Source: CAYLUN01 sp964386865
Lineage (GTDB): Bacteria > Verrucomicrobiota > Kiritimatiellia > RFP12 > UBA1067
Reading direction: 5' to 3'
NCBI GenBank assembly: GCA_964386865.1
Contig: CAYLUN010000163.1
Location: forward strand, 1-8,310
DNA: 8,310 nt
Positions 1-5,405 of the stretch are shown here, in pieces. The notes under the pieces were generated by a model. That model was given only the letters and a program-made list of their open reading frames with translations. It ran no database searches and had not been told where the DNA came from. Position numbers and translations under genes: made by a program. The stretch's first letter is position 1; each line of letters opens with the position of its first letter.

Positions 1-1
1 C

Positions 2-649
2 GTGCGCATCTACTTCCAGGGGCTGCTGGTCAACCCGGTCATCGTGCAGCACGCCACGCAGACGTATCACCTCAAATCGTCGGAGGGCTCGCGCGCGGAG
101 CTTCAGGTGATCGAGTGGAAGATCAAACAGAGCCGCGGCAAGATCGTCTTCTGTAACGCCGACGGCTTCGCCCTCCACGAGGTCGACGCCGCGGTCCGCC
201 CCGGCAGCGGCTTCAACTACACCGCCTATCTGGTCTCCCCGCGCTTCGCCTCCCTGCACGCGGAGAACCTGCTCCTCCTCGAAGAGATGCACCCGGAGGT
301 GAAGGCGTTCCTGGACGCCTCGCGCGACATCCTCCGCCGCCATTTCCGCGAGCGGCGCGAGGCCTTCACCAACGAGCTGCTGCAGCAGTGGCGAACGGAC
401 GGCGTCTACCCCTTCGAGGGCGACGCGGCCGACGCCGCCGAGGAGACCGCCCGGCGGCGCTTCGAGGCGTGCGCGCTGGCGATCCGCGCCTATTCCGACA
501 ACTTCGACCTCCTCTCGGTCATCGAGAAGAGGCTCCTGTTCCGCCTGCTGCACGCCACGCTCGACGCCAAGCCCAACGACACGGCGGCCATGCTGGGCGA
601 TTTGTTGAACCTACCCGCCAAGAAACGAAAAGAGCTTCAAAACGTGTGA
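2..649 (+). CDS. C-terminal part of an Hsp90/GHKL-like ATP-binding protein (5' end outside window)
   Basis: The open frame enters from the left edge, so the GTG at position 2 is probably an internal codon. The 215 visible residues contain no ATPase motif; those would lie upstream. The call rests on recalled resemblance of residues 95-210 to the middle/C-terminal helical part of large bacterial GHKL (Hsp90/histidine-kinase-fold) ATPases: a charged helix with FLDASRDILRRHF, a 'W..DG.YPFEGD' segment, then LLSVIEKRLLFRLLHATLDA and a 'LNLPAKKRKEL' end. In the relatives I remember, the chain goes on after this KRKEL-like segment with more helical sequence and a further C-terminal domain. Here it stops three residues later, so the protein is either a short variant or truncated. 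The next gene starts 37 bases downstream on the same strand. The family call is moderate; the exact function is unknown. Confidence 0.6.
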   Translation: MRIYFQGLLVNPVIVQHATQTYHLKSSEGSRAELQVIEWKIKQSRGKIVFCNADGFALHEVDAAVRPGSGFNYTAYLVSPRFASLHAENLLLLEEMHPEVKAFLDASRDILRRHFRERREAFTNELLQQWRTDGVYPFEGDAADAAEETARRRFEACALAIRAYSDNFDLLSVIEKRLLFRLLHATLDAKPNDTAAMLGDLLNLPAKKRKELQNV

Positions 650-686
650 GGCGCCGCCCCTGAGGGGCGCCCCCTAGCCGACACAC

Positions 687-1334
687 ATGGGCAAGAACAA
701 GAAAAAGCTGGCGAAACCCGCCGCGCCGACGCCTGGGCCGGCCGCCGATGAGGCGCTCGCGACGCCGGCCGAGCCGACGCCCGACCAGCCCGACGCGCCG
801 GAGGGCGCCGAGACCCCTTCTGCTCCGCGGCAGGAAGCGCCCGCCGCGCAGGCGCAGCCCCCCCGGAGCAGGCTGCGCCTCCTCCTGCCCGACCTGGTCA
901 AAGCCGCCGCCGCGCTCGCGGTCATCGCCGCCGGGGCCGTCATCTGGTACCAGCCACCCCTGATCCGGGCCACCCGCCCGGCGGTCTCCTACCGTTTTCA
1001 GGGGCAGTCCTTCTCCGACGCGGCCCTCTACCGCCCGCTCGCCATGCCGACGCGCTACTACATCCAGCTGCCCCGGCAGCTGGCCGGCCGCTACACCTGG
1101 TTCGCCGTGGACCGGCGCCGCGAAGTGGCAGCCCTGGCCGACGCGCCTCAGCACCGCCTGCTGGGCCGTAGCGCAATCAAGCGGGGCGACCCCCTGGGCC
1201 TGGATCTGGAGTTCCGCAAACTCGACCGCTCCGAGTGGCAAGTTCACTTTCTGCCCGACGAGATCGTATTCTCGAACGCCGTCCTGACCGTCCGGCTCGA
1301 CGCAGAACCAGATAACACCACGGGCGACAATTAG
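687..1334 (+). CDS. Single-pass membrane protein of unknown function with Pro/Ala-rich cytoplasmic head
   Basis: I do not recognise this 215-residue protein. It opens with a basic patch (KNKKK at 3-7). Residues 11-60 are a low-complexity Pro/Ala/Glu-rich stretch, followed by basic RSRLR at 60-64 and one hydrophobic segment at about 70-88. The remaining roughly 125 residues form a globular-looking C-terminal domain rich in Arg and aromatic residues (RYYIQLPRQ, RYTWFAVDRRRE, WQVHFLPDEIVFSN). Basic residues on the N-terminal side of the segment predict N-in/C-out topology with the domain in the periplasm. The ATG at 687 has no clear Shine-Dalgarno sequence, but it is the first in-frame ATG and keeps the basic start. 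It lies 37 bases after the preceding gene, so the two may share a transcript. It converges on the peptidase gene across 72 bases with no recognisable terminator. A 272-codon antisense frame across it is a G+C-rich shadow. Confidence 0.75.
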   Translation: MGKNKKKLAKPAAPTPGPAADEALATPAEPTPDQPDAPEGAETPSAPRQEAPAAQAQPPRSRLRLLLPDLVKAAAALAVIAAGAVIWYQPPLIRATRPAVSYRFQGQSFSDAALYRPLAMPTRYYIQLPRQLAGRYTWFAVDRRREVAALADAPQHRLLGRSAIKRGDPLGLDLEFRKLDRSEWQVHFLPDEIVFSNAVLTVRLDAEPDNTTGDN

Positions 1335-1406
1335 CATCGACGGTCTGCGCTCTTAGTCGTCAGGCCGTTCGTCGTCCCAATCGCAGCTGCGCCCCCCATC
1401 AACGCG

Positions 1407-2588
1407 TCACACCGTGAGCAGGCCGTGCTCGCAGGGGGTCAGGTTCTCCATGCCGCCCGGCGTGACGAGGAAGGTGTCCTCCACCCCCACCGCGCCCGTG
1501 CCGGGTATCACGAACTTGGGCTCGAGCGCGATGCACATGCCCGCCTCGAGCACGTCCTTGGAACGCGCGCCCAGCACCGGCAGCTCGTTGATCACCAGCC
1601 CCGTGCCGTGCCCCACGAACTTGGCCTTCTGCGCCCCGCCCATGAAGCACGCCGACAGCCCCGCCTCCTCTGCCATCTTGAGCGCAAGGGCGTACAGGTC
1701 CTCGCACCGCACGCCCGGCACCCCCGCCGCCGCCACGGCTCGCTGGATCTCGATCGACACCTGATGCGCCCGGACCGCTTCCGGCGCGAGCCGGCCGATC
1801 CCAAACGTGCGCGCGCAGTCCGTGAGGTAGCCGTAGAAGTTGCCCGCCACGTCCGCCATCACCGCCATGCCCTCCTTCAAAACCACGCCGCTCTGCCCCA
1901 CCGGCAGCGAGGGGTGCAGCCCGGCCCCGCCGAGCGCGAAGTCGTAGGGCGAAACCGCCCCGCCGTTGTCGCCCGCGAGGACCGTGCCCATGAAGGCCTC
2001 CATGCTGCCGCCCGCCACGCGGAAGATCCCGAGGCTGCCGGCCTGGAACATCAGCCGGAACATCTCGATCGACCACGCCTGGTCGGTCATGCCCGGCTCG
2101 TACACCGACGCGAACCGCGCCACCACGTCGGCGTGCCGGCCGCCCGTCTTCTTCATGAGCCGGATCTCGACAGGCGTCTTGACCGCCCGGCTCTGCCGCA
2201 GCAGGCCCGAGCCGTTCGAGACGGCCGCTCCCGGAAAGACCGCAGCCAGCCGCAGCCACTCGCTGTGGCTCAGGTCGTCGCCCTCGAGCAGCAGCGTCCG
2301 CGGCAAGGTCGCGCCCGCGCCCACGAGGATCTCGGCGACCTGCTCCGGCTTGCGGATCTCGAAGACGTTCGGCCCCGTCAGCCCGCACGGCCGCCGCACG
2401 AAGAACCACGGCGCGCCTTCGGCAGGCAGATACGCCTGGCCCATGAAGACGCGCCCGGTCAGATAGAGAAGGTTGACGTTGGTGCCGACCAGCAGCGCCT
2501 CCGCGCCGGCCTCCCGCACGCGCGCTTGCAGCCGCGCCCAGCGAAGCTTCAGATCGCCCGTCAGCTCGGGTGAATAACCAGTAAACAT
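1407..2588 (-). CDS. M24-family metallopeptidase, Xaa-Pro peptidase/prolidase type
   Basis: This 393-residue protein has the two-domain layout of M24 peptidases: a creatinase-like N-terminal domain (about 10-135) and a pita-bread catalytic domain (about 140-390). All five expected metal ligands are visible: Asp246 in MADVAGN, Asp257 in YLTDCARTF (spacing 11, as in prolidases), His327 in VGHGTGL, Glu356 in ALEPKF and Glu370 in VGVEDTF. His225 in GLHPSLP is a candidate for the additional catalytic-site histidine. An active dinuclear-metal, probably cytoplasmic, peptidase acting on peptides with Pro near the N-terminus is the natural inference, although some M24 members have other substrates. 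The length fits the family, and there is no signal peptide. The gene is transcribed divergently from the propeller/TPR gene and is monocistronic here. The ATG at 2588 lacks a Shine-Dalgarno sequence but sits just after a good promoter. Confidence 0.93.
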   Translation of the reverse strand: MFTGYSPELTGDLKLRWARLQARVREAGAEALLVGTNVNLLYLTGRVFMGQAYLPAEGAPWFFVRRPCGLTGPNVFEIRKPEQVAEILVGAGATLPRTLLLEGDDLSHSEWLRLAAVFPGAAVSNGSGLLRQSRAVKTPVEIRLMKKTGGRHADVVARFASVYEPGMTDQAWSIEMFRLMFQAGSLGIFRVAGGSMEAFMGTVLAGDNGGAVSPYDFALGGAGLHPSLPVGQSGVVLKEGMAVMADVAGNFYGYLTDCARTFGIGRLAPEAVRAHQVSIEIQRAVAAAGVPGVRCEDLYALALKMAEEAGLSACFMGGAQKAKFVGHGTGLVINELPVLGARSKDVLEAGMCIALEPKFVIPGTGAVGVEDTFLVTPGGMENLTPCEHGLLTV

Positions 2589-2625
2589 AATGACAAACTA
2601 TACCCCATCGGCTCAGACGTGTAAA
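2589..2625 (-). promoter_or_regulatory. Sigma70-like promoter of the M24 peptidase gene, predicted leaderless
   Basis: Read on the - strand, a -35 box TTTACA (2625-2620, 5/6 match to TTGACA) and a -10 box TATAGT (2602-2597, 5/6 match to TATAAT) are separated by exactly 17 bases. Only eight bases (TTGTCATT) separate the -10 box from the ATG at 2588. The start site, normally about 7 bases after the -10 box, would fall within 0-2 bases of the start codon. This agrees with the absence of a Shine-Dalgarno sequence. The boxes are seen directly; the leaderless transcript is inferred. Confidence 0.65.
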
Positions 2626-2680
2626 CCGGTCTTAGGCTCTCCCGGTTGTTTGCGTTCTGGAAATTGGTACGGTTGTCGGC

Positions 2681-4846
2681 GTGAGCAGGTTTGCCAAATA
2701 CAGTGTGGCGGGTACACTAACCGCTGCGGTAGTCGCGGCGGTGCTGTTCGCCCTGCGGCCGGATCCGAGGGCCGCGCAGATGCTCGCTGGCTACCGATCC
2801 GGCGGCGAGTCGGGCGTGACCGTCGACGTCCCGTTCGACGGCACCGTCTTCCCGCCCGACCTGGCCGCTCCGCTGTTCAAGTGGCAGCCCGCCGCGAAAG
2901 GGGCCGACACGTGGCTGCTGCGGTTCCTGTTCGCCTCCGGCGCCAAGCCCCTCTCGTTCGTGACCGAAGCCACAACCTGGAAGCCCGACCCGGCAACGTG
3001 GCGGAAGCTCCGCCGGGCCTGCGGCGAGACGCCCGCAACCGCCATCCTGATCGGCGCCAACTGCGCCGACCTCGGCAGGGCCCTGTGCTCGGCCACGCTC
3101 TCTTTCACCTTCTCGCCCGACCCCGTGGGCGTCCCCATCTTCTACCGGGACGTGAACCTACCCTTCAGCGAGGCCGTCAAAGACCCCTCCAAGATCCGCT
3201 GGCGGCTGGGCTCCGTCGCCTCCGCGCAAGAGCCGCCCGTCGTGCTCGAGAAGCTGCCGGTCTGCGGCAACTGCCACTCCTTCTCGCGCGACGGCAAGGT
3301 CTTGGGCATGGACGTGGACTACGCCAACGACAAAGGCTCGTACGTCGTGGCCGACACCGCGCCGGAGATCGACCTGACGCCCGACGCGCTCATCTCCTGG
3401 AGCGCGTACAAGCCCGAAGACGGCCGGCAGACCTTCGGCCTGCTCTCCCAAGTCTCGCCGGACGGCCGGTACGTGATCGGCACGGTCAAGGACCGCTCGG
3501 TGTTCCTGCCCATGCCCAAGCTGGAGTTCTCCCAGCTCTTCTTCCCAATCAAGGGCATCTTGGCGGTCTACGACAGGCTGACCGGCACCTTCGCTTCGCT
3601 GCCGGGGGCCGACGACCCTGAGTTCGTGCAGAGCAATTCGGCCTGGAGCCCCGACGGGCAGACTGTCGTCTTCGCGCGGAGCAAGGCCTACCGGCTGCGG
3701 AACCCGGCCAGGCAGGACGCCGTGCTGCTGCGCCAGGACGAGTGCAACGAGTTTCTGAAAGAGGGCATGACGTTCCAGTACGACCTTACCCGCATCCCCT
3801 TCAACGGCGGCAAGGGCGGCACGCCCGTGCCGCTGAAGGGCGCGTCACAAAACGGCAAGAGCAACTACTTCGCCAAGTATTCGCCGGACGGGAAGTGGAT
3901 CGCCTTCTGCCAGGCCGCGAGCTTCATGCTGCTCCAGCCCGACAGCGAGCTGTTCATCCTGCCCGCCGAGGGCGGCGCGGCGCGGCGCCTGGCCTGTAAC
4001 CTGCCGCGCATGAACTCCTGGCACAGCTGGTCGCCGAACGGGCGCTGGCTGGTCTTCTCGTCCAAGTTCGGAACGCCGTTCACGCGGCTCTTCCTGACGC
4101 ACATCGACGAGCAGGGCAGCAGCACGCCGGCCGTGCTCCTCAGCGCATTCGCCGAGCCGAACCGAGCCGCCAACATCCCTGAGTTCGTCAATCTGAAGGC
4201 CGGCGGCATCCGCAGCATCCGGGAGCGGTTCGTCGACGACGTCTCGTATCTGCGGGCCGGGAACGCGTTCCGCGACGGCGGCGCGTTCGCTCAGGCCGCC
4301 GCGCAGTACCGCAAGGCGCTCGCGCTGAATCCGGGCAGCGCCACGGCGCTGGCGAACCTCGGCACCGCGCTCTCTGACCTGAACCAGCTTCCCGAGGCCG
4401 CTGACTGTCTGCGCCGGTCGCTCGAACAAGCGCCCGGAAACGCCGTGGTCCTGTACAACCTGGCCACCGTCCACGCCAAGCAGGGAGACTTCGACGAGGC
4501 GATCCGGCTCTGCGGCGAATCGGTCAGGCTCGACCCCGCGTCCGCGAGCGCGCGAAGCAACCTCGGCATCTTCCTGCTGGAGCGCGGCCGGCTCGACGAG
4601 GCTCTCGTCCACGTGTGCGAGGCCGTCCGGCTCGACCCGAAGAAGGACAACGCCTATTTCGCGCTGGGCCGGATCATGGTGCGCAAGGGCAGGCTGGCGG
4701 ACGCCGTGCAGTGCTACTCCGAGGCGCTGCGGCTCTCGCCCGACGAGCGGTACCTCAACGCGCTGGCGTGGCTTCACGCGACGGCCCCCGACCCCAGCCT
4801 GCGCGACGGCAGGCGGGCGGTCGAGCTGGCGACTCGGCTCTGCTAG
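2681..4846 (+). CDS. Membrane-anchored PD40/TolB-like beta-propeller plus TPR protein with a CXXCH motif, ended by a likely premature TAG
   Basis: The 721 residues contain, in order: an N-terminal hydrophobic anchor (about 9-25); a domain of about 45-190 without a recognised motif; a CGNCH motif (Cys195, Cys198, His199) of the c-type haem attachment form, followed by SFSRDGK; a propeller region with four PD40/WD40-like strands (SPDGRYVIG at 259, SPDGQTVVF at 323, SPDGKWIAF at 401, SPNGRWLVF at 451); and five TPR units at about 522-691 (34-residue period, e.g. NLATVHAKQGDFDEAIRL). Export by the anchor and a periplasmic scaffold or binding role are inferred. Haem binding is possible, but the motif could instead bind another metal. 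GTG at 2681 is chosen because no other usable start lies between it and the in-frame TAG at 2633, and the next ATG (2780) would remove the anchor. No Shine-Dalgarno sequence or clear + strand promoter is visible. TAG at 4844 interrupts a TPR that continues in frame. Confidence 0.85.
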   Translation: MSRFAKYSVAGTLTAAVVAAVLFALRPDPRAAQMLAGYRSGGESGVTVDVPFDGTVFPPDLAAPLFKWQPAAKGADTWLLRFLFASGAKPLSFVTEATTWKPDPATWRKLRRACGETPATAILIGANCADLGRALCSATLSFTFSPDPVGVPIFYRDVNLPFSEAVKDPSKIRWRLGSVASAQEPPVVLEKLPVCGNCHSFSRDGKVLGMDVDYANDKGSYVVADTAPEIDLTPDALISWSAYKPEDGRQTFGLLSQVSPDGRYVIGTVKDRSVFLPMPKLEFSQLFFPIKGILAVYDRLTGTFASLPGADDPEFVQSNSAWSPDGQTVVFARSKAYRLRNPARQDAVLLRQDECNEFLKEGMTFQYDLTRIPFNGGKGGTPVPLKGASQNGKSNYFAKYSPDGKWIAFCQAASFMLLQPDSELFILPAEGGAARRLACNLPRMNSWHSWSPNGRWLVFSSKFGTPFTRLFLTHIDEQGSSTPAVLLSAFAEPNRAANIPEFVNLKAGGIRSIRERFVDDVSYLRAGNAFRDGGAFAQAAAQYRKALALNPGSATALANLGTALSDLNQLPEAADCLRRSLEQAPGNAVVLYNLATVHAKQGDFDEAIRLCGESVRLDPASASARSNLGIFLLERGRLDEALVHVCEAVRLDPKKDNAYFALGRIMVRKGRLADAVQCYSEALRLSPDERYLNALAWLHATAPDPSLRDGRRAVELATRLC

Positions 4847-5041
4847 CTAACCCAGTACAGCGCGCCGCGGGCGCTCGACATCCTCGGCGCAAGCTACGCG
4901 GAGGCGGGCCAGTTTGCCGAGGCCGTCCGGGCCGCGTCGAAGGCCATTGACTGCGCCCTGAAACAGGGCAACCAGAAGCTCGCCGCCGACATCGGCCCGC
5001 GCCTCGACCTGTACCGGCAGGGCAAGGCGTTTCACCAGTAG
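4847..5041 (+). pseudogene. In-frame C-terminal TPR tail of the preceding gene, separated by one TAG codon
   Basis: The frame of the propeller/TPR gene continues after the TAG at 4844-4846 for 64 sense codons, to a second TAG at 5039-5041. The encoded sequence (LTQYSAPRALDILGASYAEA, then GQFAEAVRAASKAIDCALKQ, ending RLDLYRQGKAFHQ) is a typical last TPR unit and C-terminal helix of this protein style. The residues before the stop (GRRAVELATRLC) are the first half of the same unit. The join needs no frameshift: the stop stands where one residue, often Glu in relatives I recall, would be. Full length would be 786 positions counting the TAG. The tail has no plausible start codon of its own at its beginning. 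Confidence 0.8.
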
Positions 5042-5053
5042 CGTCATCAGCGG

Positions 5054-5081
5054 GTGCGATTGCAAACGAATGCAATCGCAC
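5054..5081. repeat. Perfect 11-bp hairpin at left end of the composite element
   Basis: Arm GTGCGATTGCA (5054-5064) and its exact reverse complement TGCAATCGCAC (5071-5081) flank a 6-base loop AACGAA. It starts 12 bases after the second TAG of the TPR gene, so in RNA it would cap the 3' end of that message. It lacks a T-tract, so it is not a standard intrinsic terminator. Confidence 0.85.
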
Positions 5082-5115
5082 AGAATTCAGAAGCCAGAAG
5101 CCAGAATTCAGGAGT
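5081..5115 (+). repeat. Heptamer array A, five degenerate CAGAAGT-type units
   Basis: Five consecutive 7-base units read CAGAATT, CAGAAGC, CAGAAGC, CAGAATT and CAGGAGT. They share CAG-A-G spacing with the reverse complement of the downstream array but are more diverged, which suggests an older or no longer homogenised array. The first base is shared with the hairpin arm. Confidence 0.75.
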
Positions 5116-5223
5116 TGGCTGCCACCGAGTGATGTCCGATTCGCGCGAGCTTCTACCTGTCTCCTCTTCTGGAGACACCTTTCTGGGCGGCGCTTTCGTA
5201 TGTAAGTCGTTGCGAAGCAATTC
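5116..5223. other. Core of the composite element with a small hairpin
   Basis: This stretch of about 108 bases between the two arrays has no convincing reading frame. A 7-bp stem, TGTCTCC (5158-5164) with GGAGACA (5171-5177), encloses a TCTTCT loop. A small palindrome TTGC-GAA-GCAA lies at 5210-5220, just before the second array. I cannot assign a function. Confidence 0.45.
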
Positions 5224-5300
5224 TGACTTCTGACTTCTGACTTCTGACTCCTGACTTCTGACTCCTGACTTCTGACTTCTGACTTCTGACTCCTGACTTC
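5224..5300 (-). repeat. Heptamer array B, eleven tandem TGACTTC units
   Basis: Eleven gap-free 7-base units differ only at the sixth base: units 4, 6 and 10 are TGACTCC and the rest TGACTTC. The reverse complement gives the CAGAAGT-type unit of the upstream array, so the two face each other. Seven is not a multiple of three, so on the - strand the array reads as a cycling Ser-Glu-Val-Arg-Ser-Gln peptide in an open frame. I regard that frame as spurious. High unit identity implies recent slippage or homogenisation. Confidence 0.92.
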
Positions 5301-5302
5301 TG

Positions 5303-5331
5303 GGTGCGATGCAACGAAGTAAAATCGCACC
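5303..5331. repeat. Imperfect hairpin at right end of the composite element
   Basis: Arms GGTGCGAT (5303-5310) and ATCGCACC (5324-5331) flank a 13-base loop that contains GCAACGAA. It shares its outer arms and the AACGAA loop bases with the left hairpin, but small indels have broken the inner three base pairs (TGCA type). It is therefore a diverged copy of the same palindrome. Confidence 0.75.
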
Positions 5332-5393
5332 TGCCCGCGGCCGTTTCTGCTCGACTTCAGGACAGGCGTCCCGTTACACTGTTTCTAATATTC

Positions 5394-5399
5394 GGAGGT
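5394..5399 (+). promoter_or_regulatory. Shine-Dalgarno sequence fixing the start of the first SPFH gene
   Basis: GGAGGT ends six bases before the ATG at 5406. This decides the start against the in-frame ATG at 5304, which lies inside the right hairpin and has no such site. The A/T-rich patch just upstream holds a weak -10 candidate, TAATAT (5386-5391), without a good -35 box, so the promoter is uncertain. Confidence 0.85.
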
Positions 5400-5405
5400 A
5401 TACTT

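Larger units (their letters stand above)
5052..5331. repeat. Composite palindromic repeat element (hairpin, heptamer array, core, inverted heptamer array, hairpin)
   Basis: The element fills most of the 364-base gene-free stretch 5042-5405. Both ends begin with the same nine bases, GGGTGCGAT (5052-5060 and 5302-5310), each opening a hairpin with an AACGAA stretch in its loop. Inside them, arrays of one heptamer face each other: CAGAAGT-type units at 5081-5115 and their reverse complement at 5224-5300. The symmetry suggests one unit of spread, such as a BIME- or MITE-like non-coding element, or growth by slippage at a palindrome. No transposase, target duplication or coding capacity is visible. 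Confidence 0.6.

Noticed and set aside
650..673. G+C-rich stem (CGCCCC, TGA loop, GGGGCG) after the first gene as a terminator
   Set aside because: The stem is only 6 bp with a 3-base loop and no T-tract, in very G+C-rich sequence where such pairings arise by chance.
519..1337. A 272-codon open frame on the - strand
   Set aside because: It lies antisense to the membrane-protein gene and the ATPase end. The peptide is Gly/Arg-rich without domain features, and open antisense frames are expected in G+C-rich DNA.
1335..1406. Bidirectional terminator between the converging genes
   Set aside because: I see only a 10-base palindrome CGCAGCTGCG (1382-1391), with no loop and no T-tract.
1425..2573. 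A 382-codon + strand frame
   Set aside because: It is entirely antisense to the M24 peptidase, which has all metal ligands; the peptide is a His/Arg-rich shadow.
4844..5041. General recoding of TAG as a sense codon
   Set aside because: TAG also ends the gene at 687-1334 and the TPR tail at 5039, so it acts as a normal stop elsewhere in the window.
5224..5300. CRISPR array
   Set aside because: Units are 7 bases with no spacers, so this is a simple tandem repeat.
4755..5330. A - strand frame with a repeating Ser-Glu-Val-Arg-Ser-Gln peptide
   Set aside because: The peptide repeat is just the translated heptamer array, and the rest is antisense to the TPR tail. There is no RBS or conserved domain.
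5304..5405. Start of the first SPFH gene at ATG 5304
   Set aside because: That ATG lies in the repeat hairpin and has no RBS. GGAGGT correctly spaced before ATG 5406 is far better, and the extra 34 residues look non-coding.
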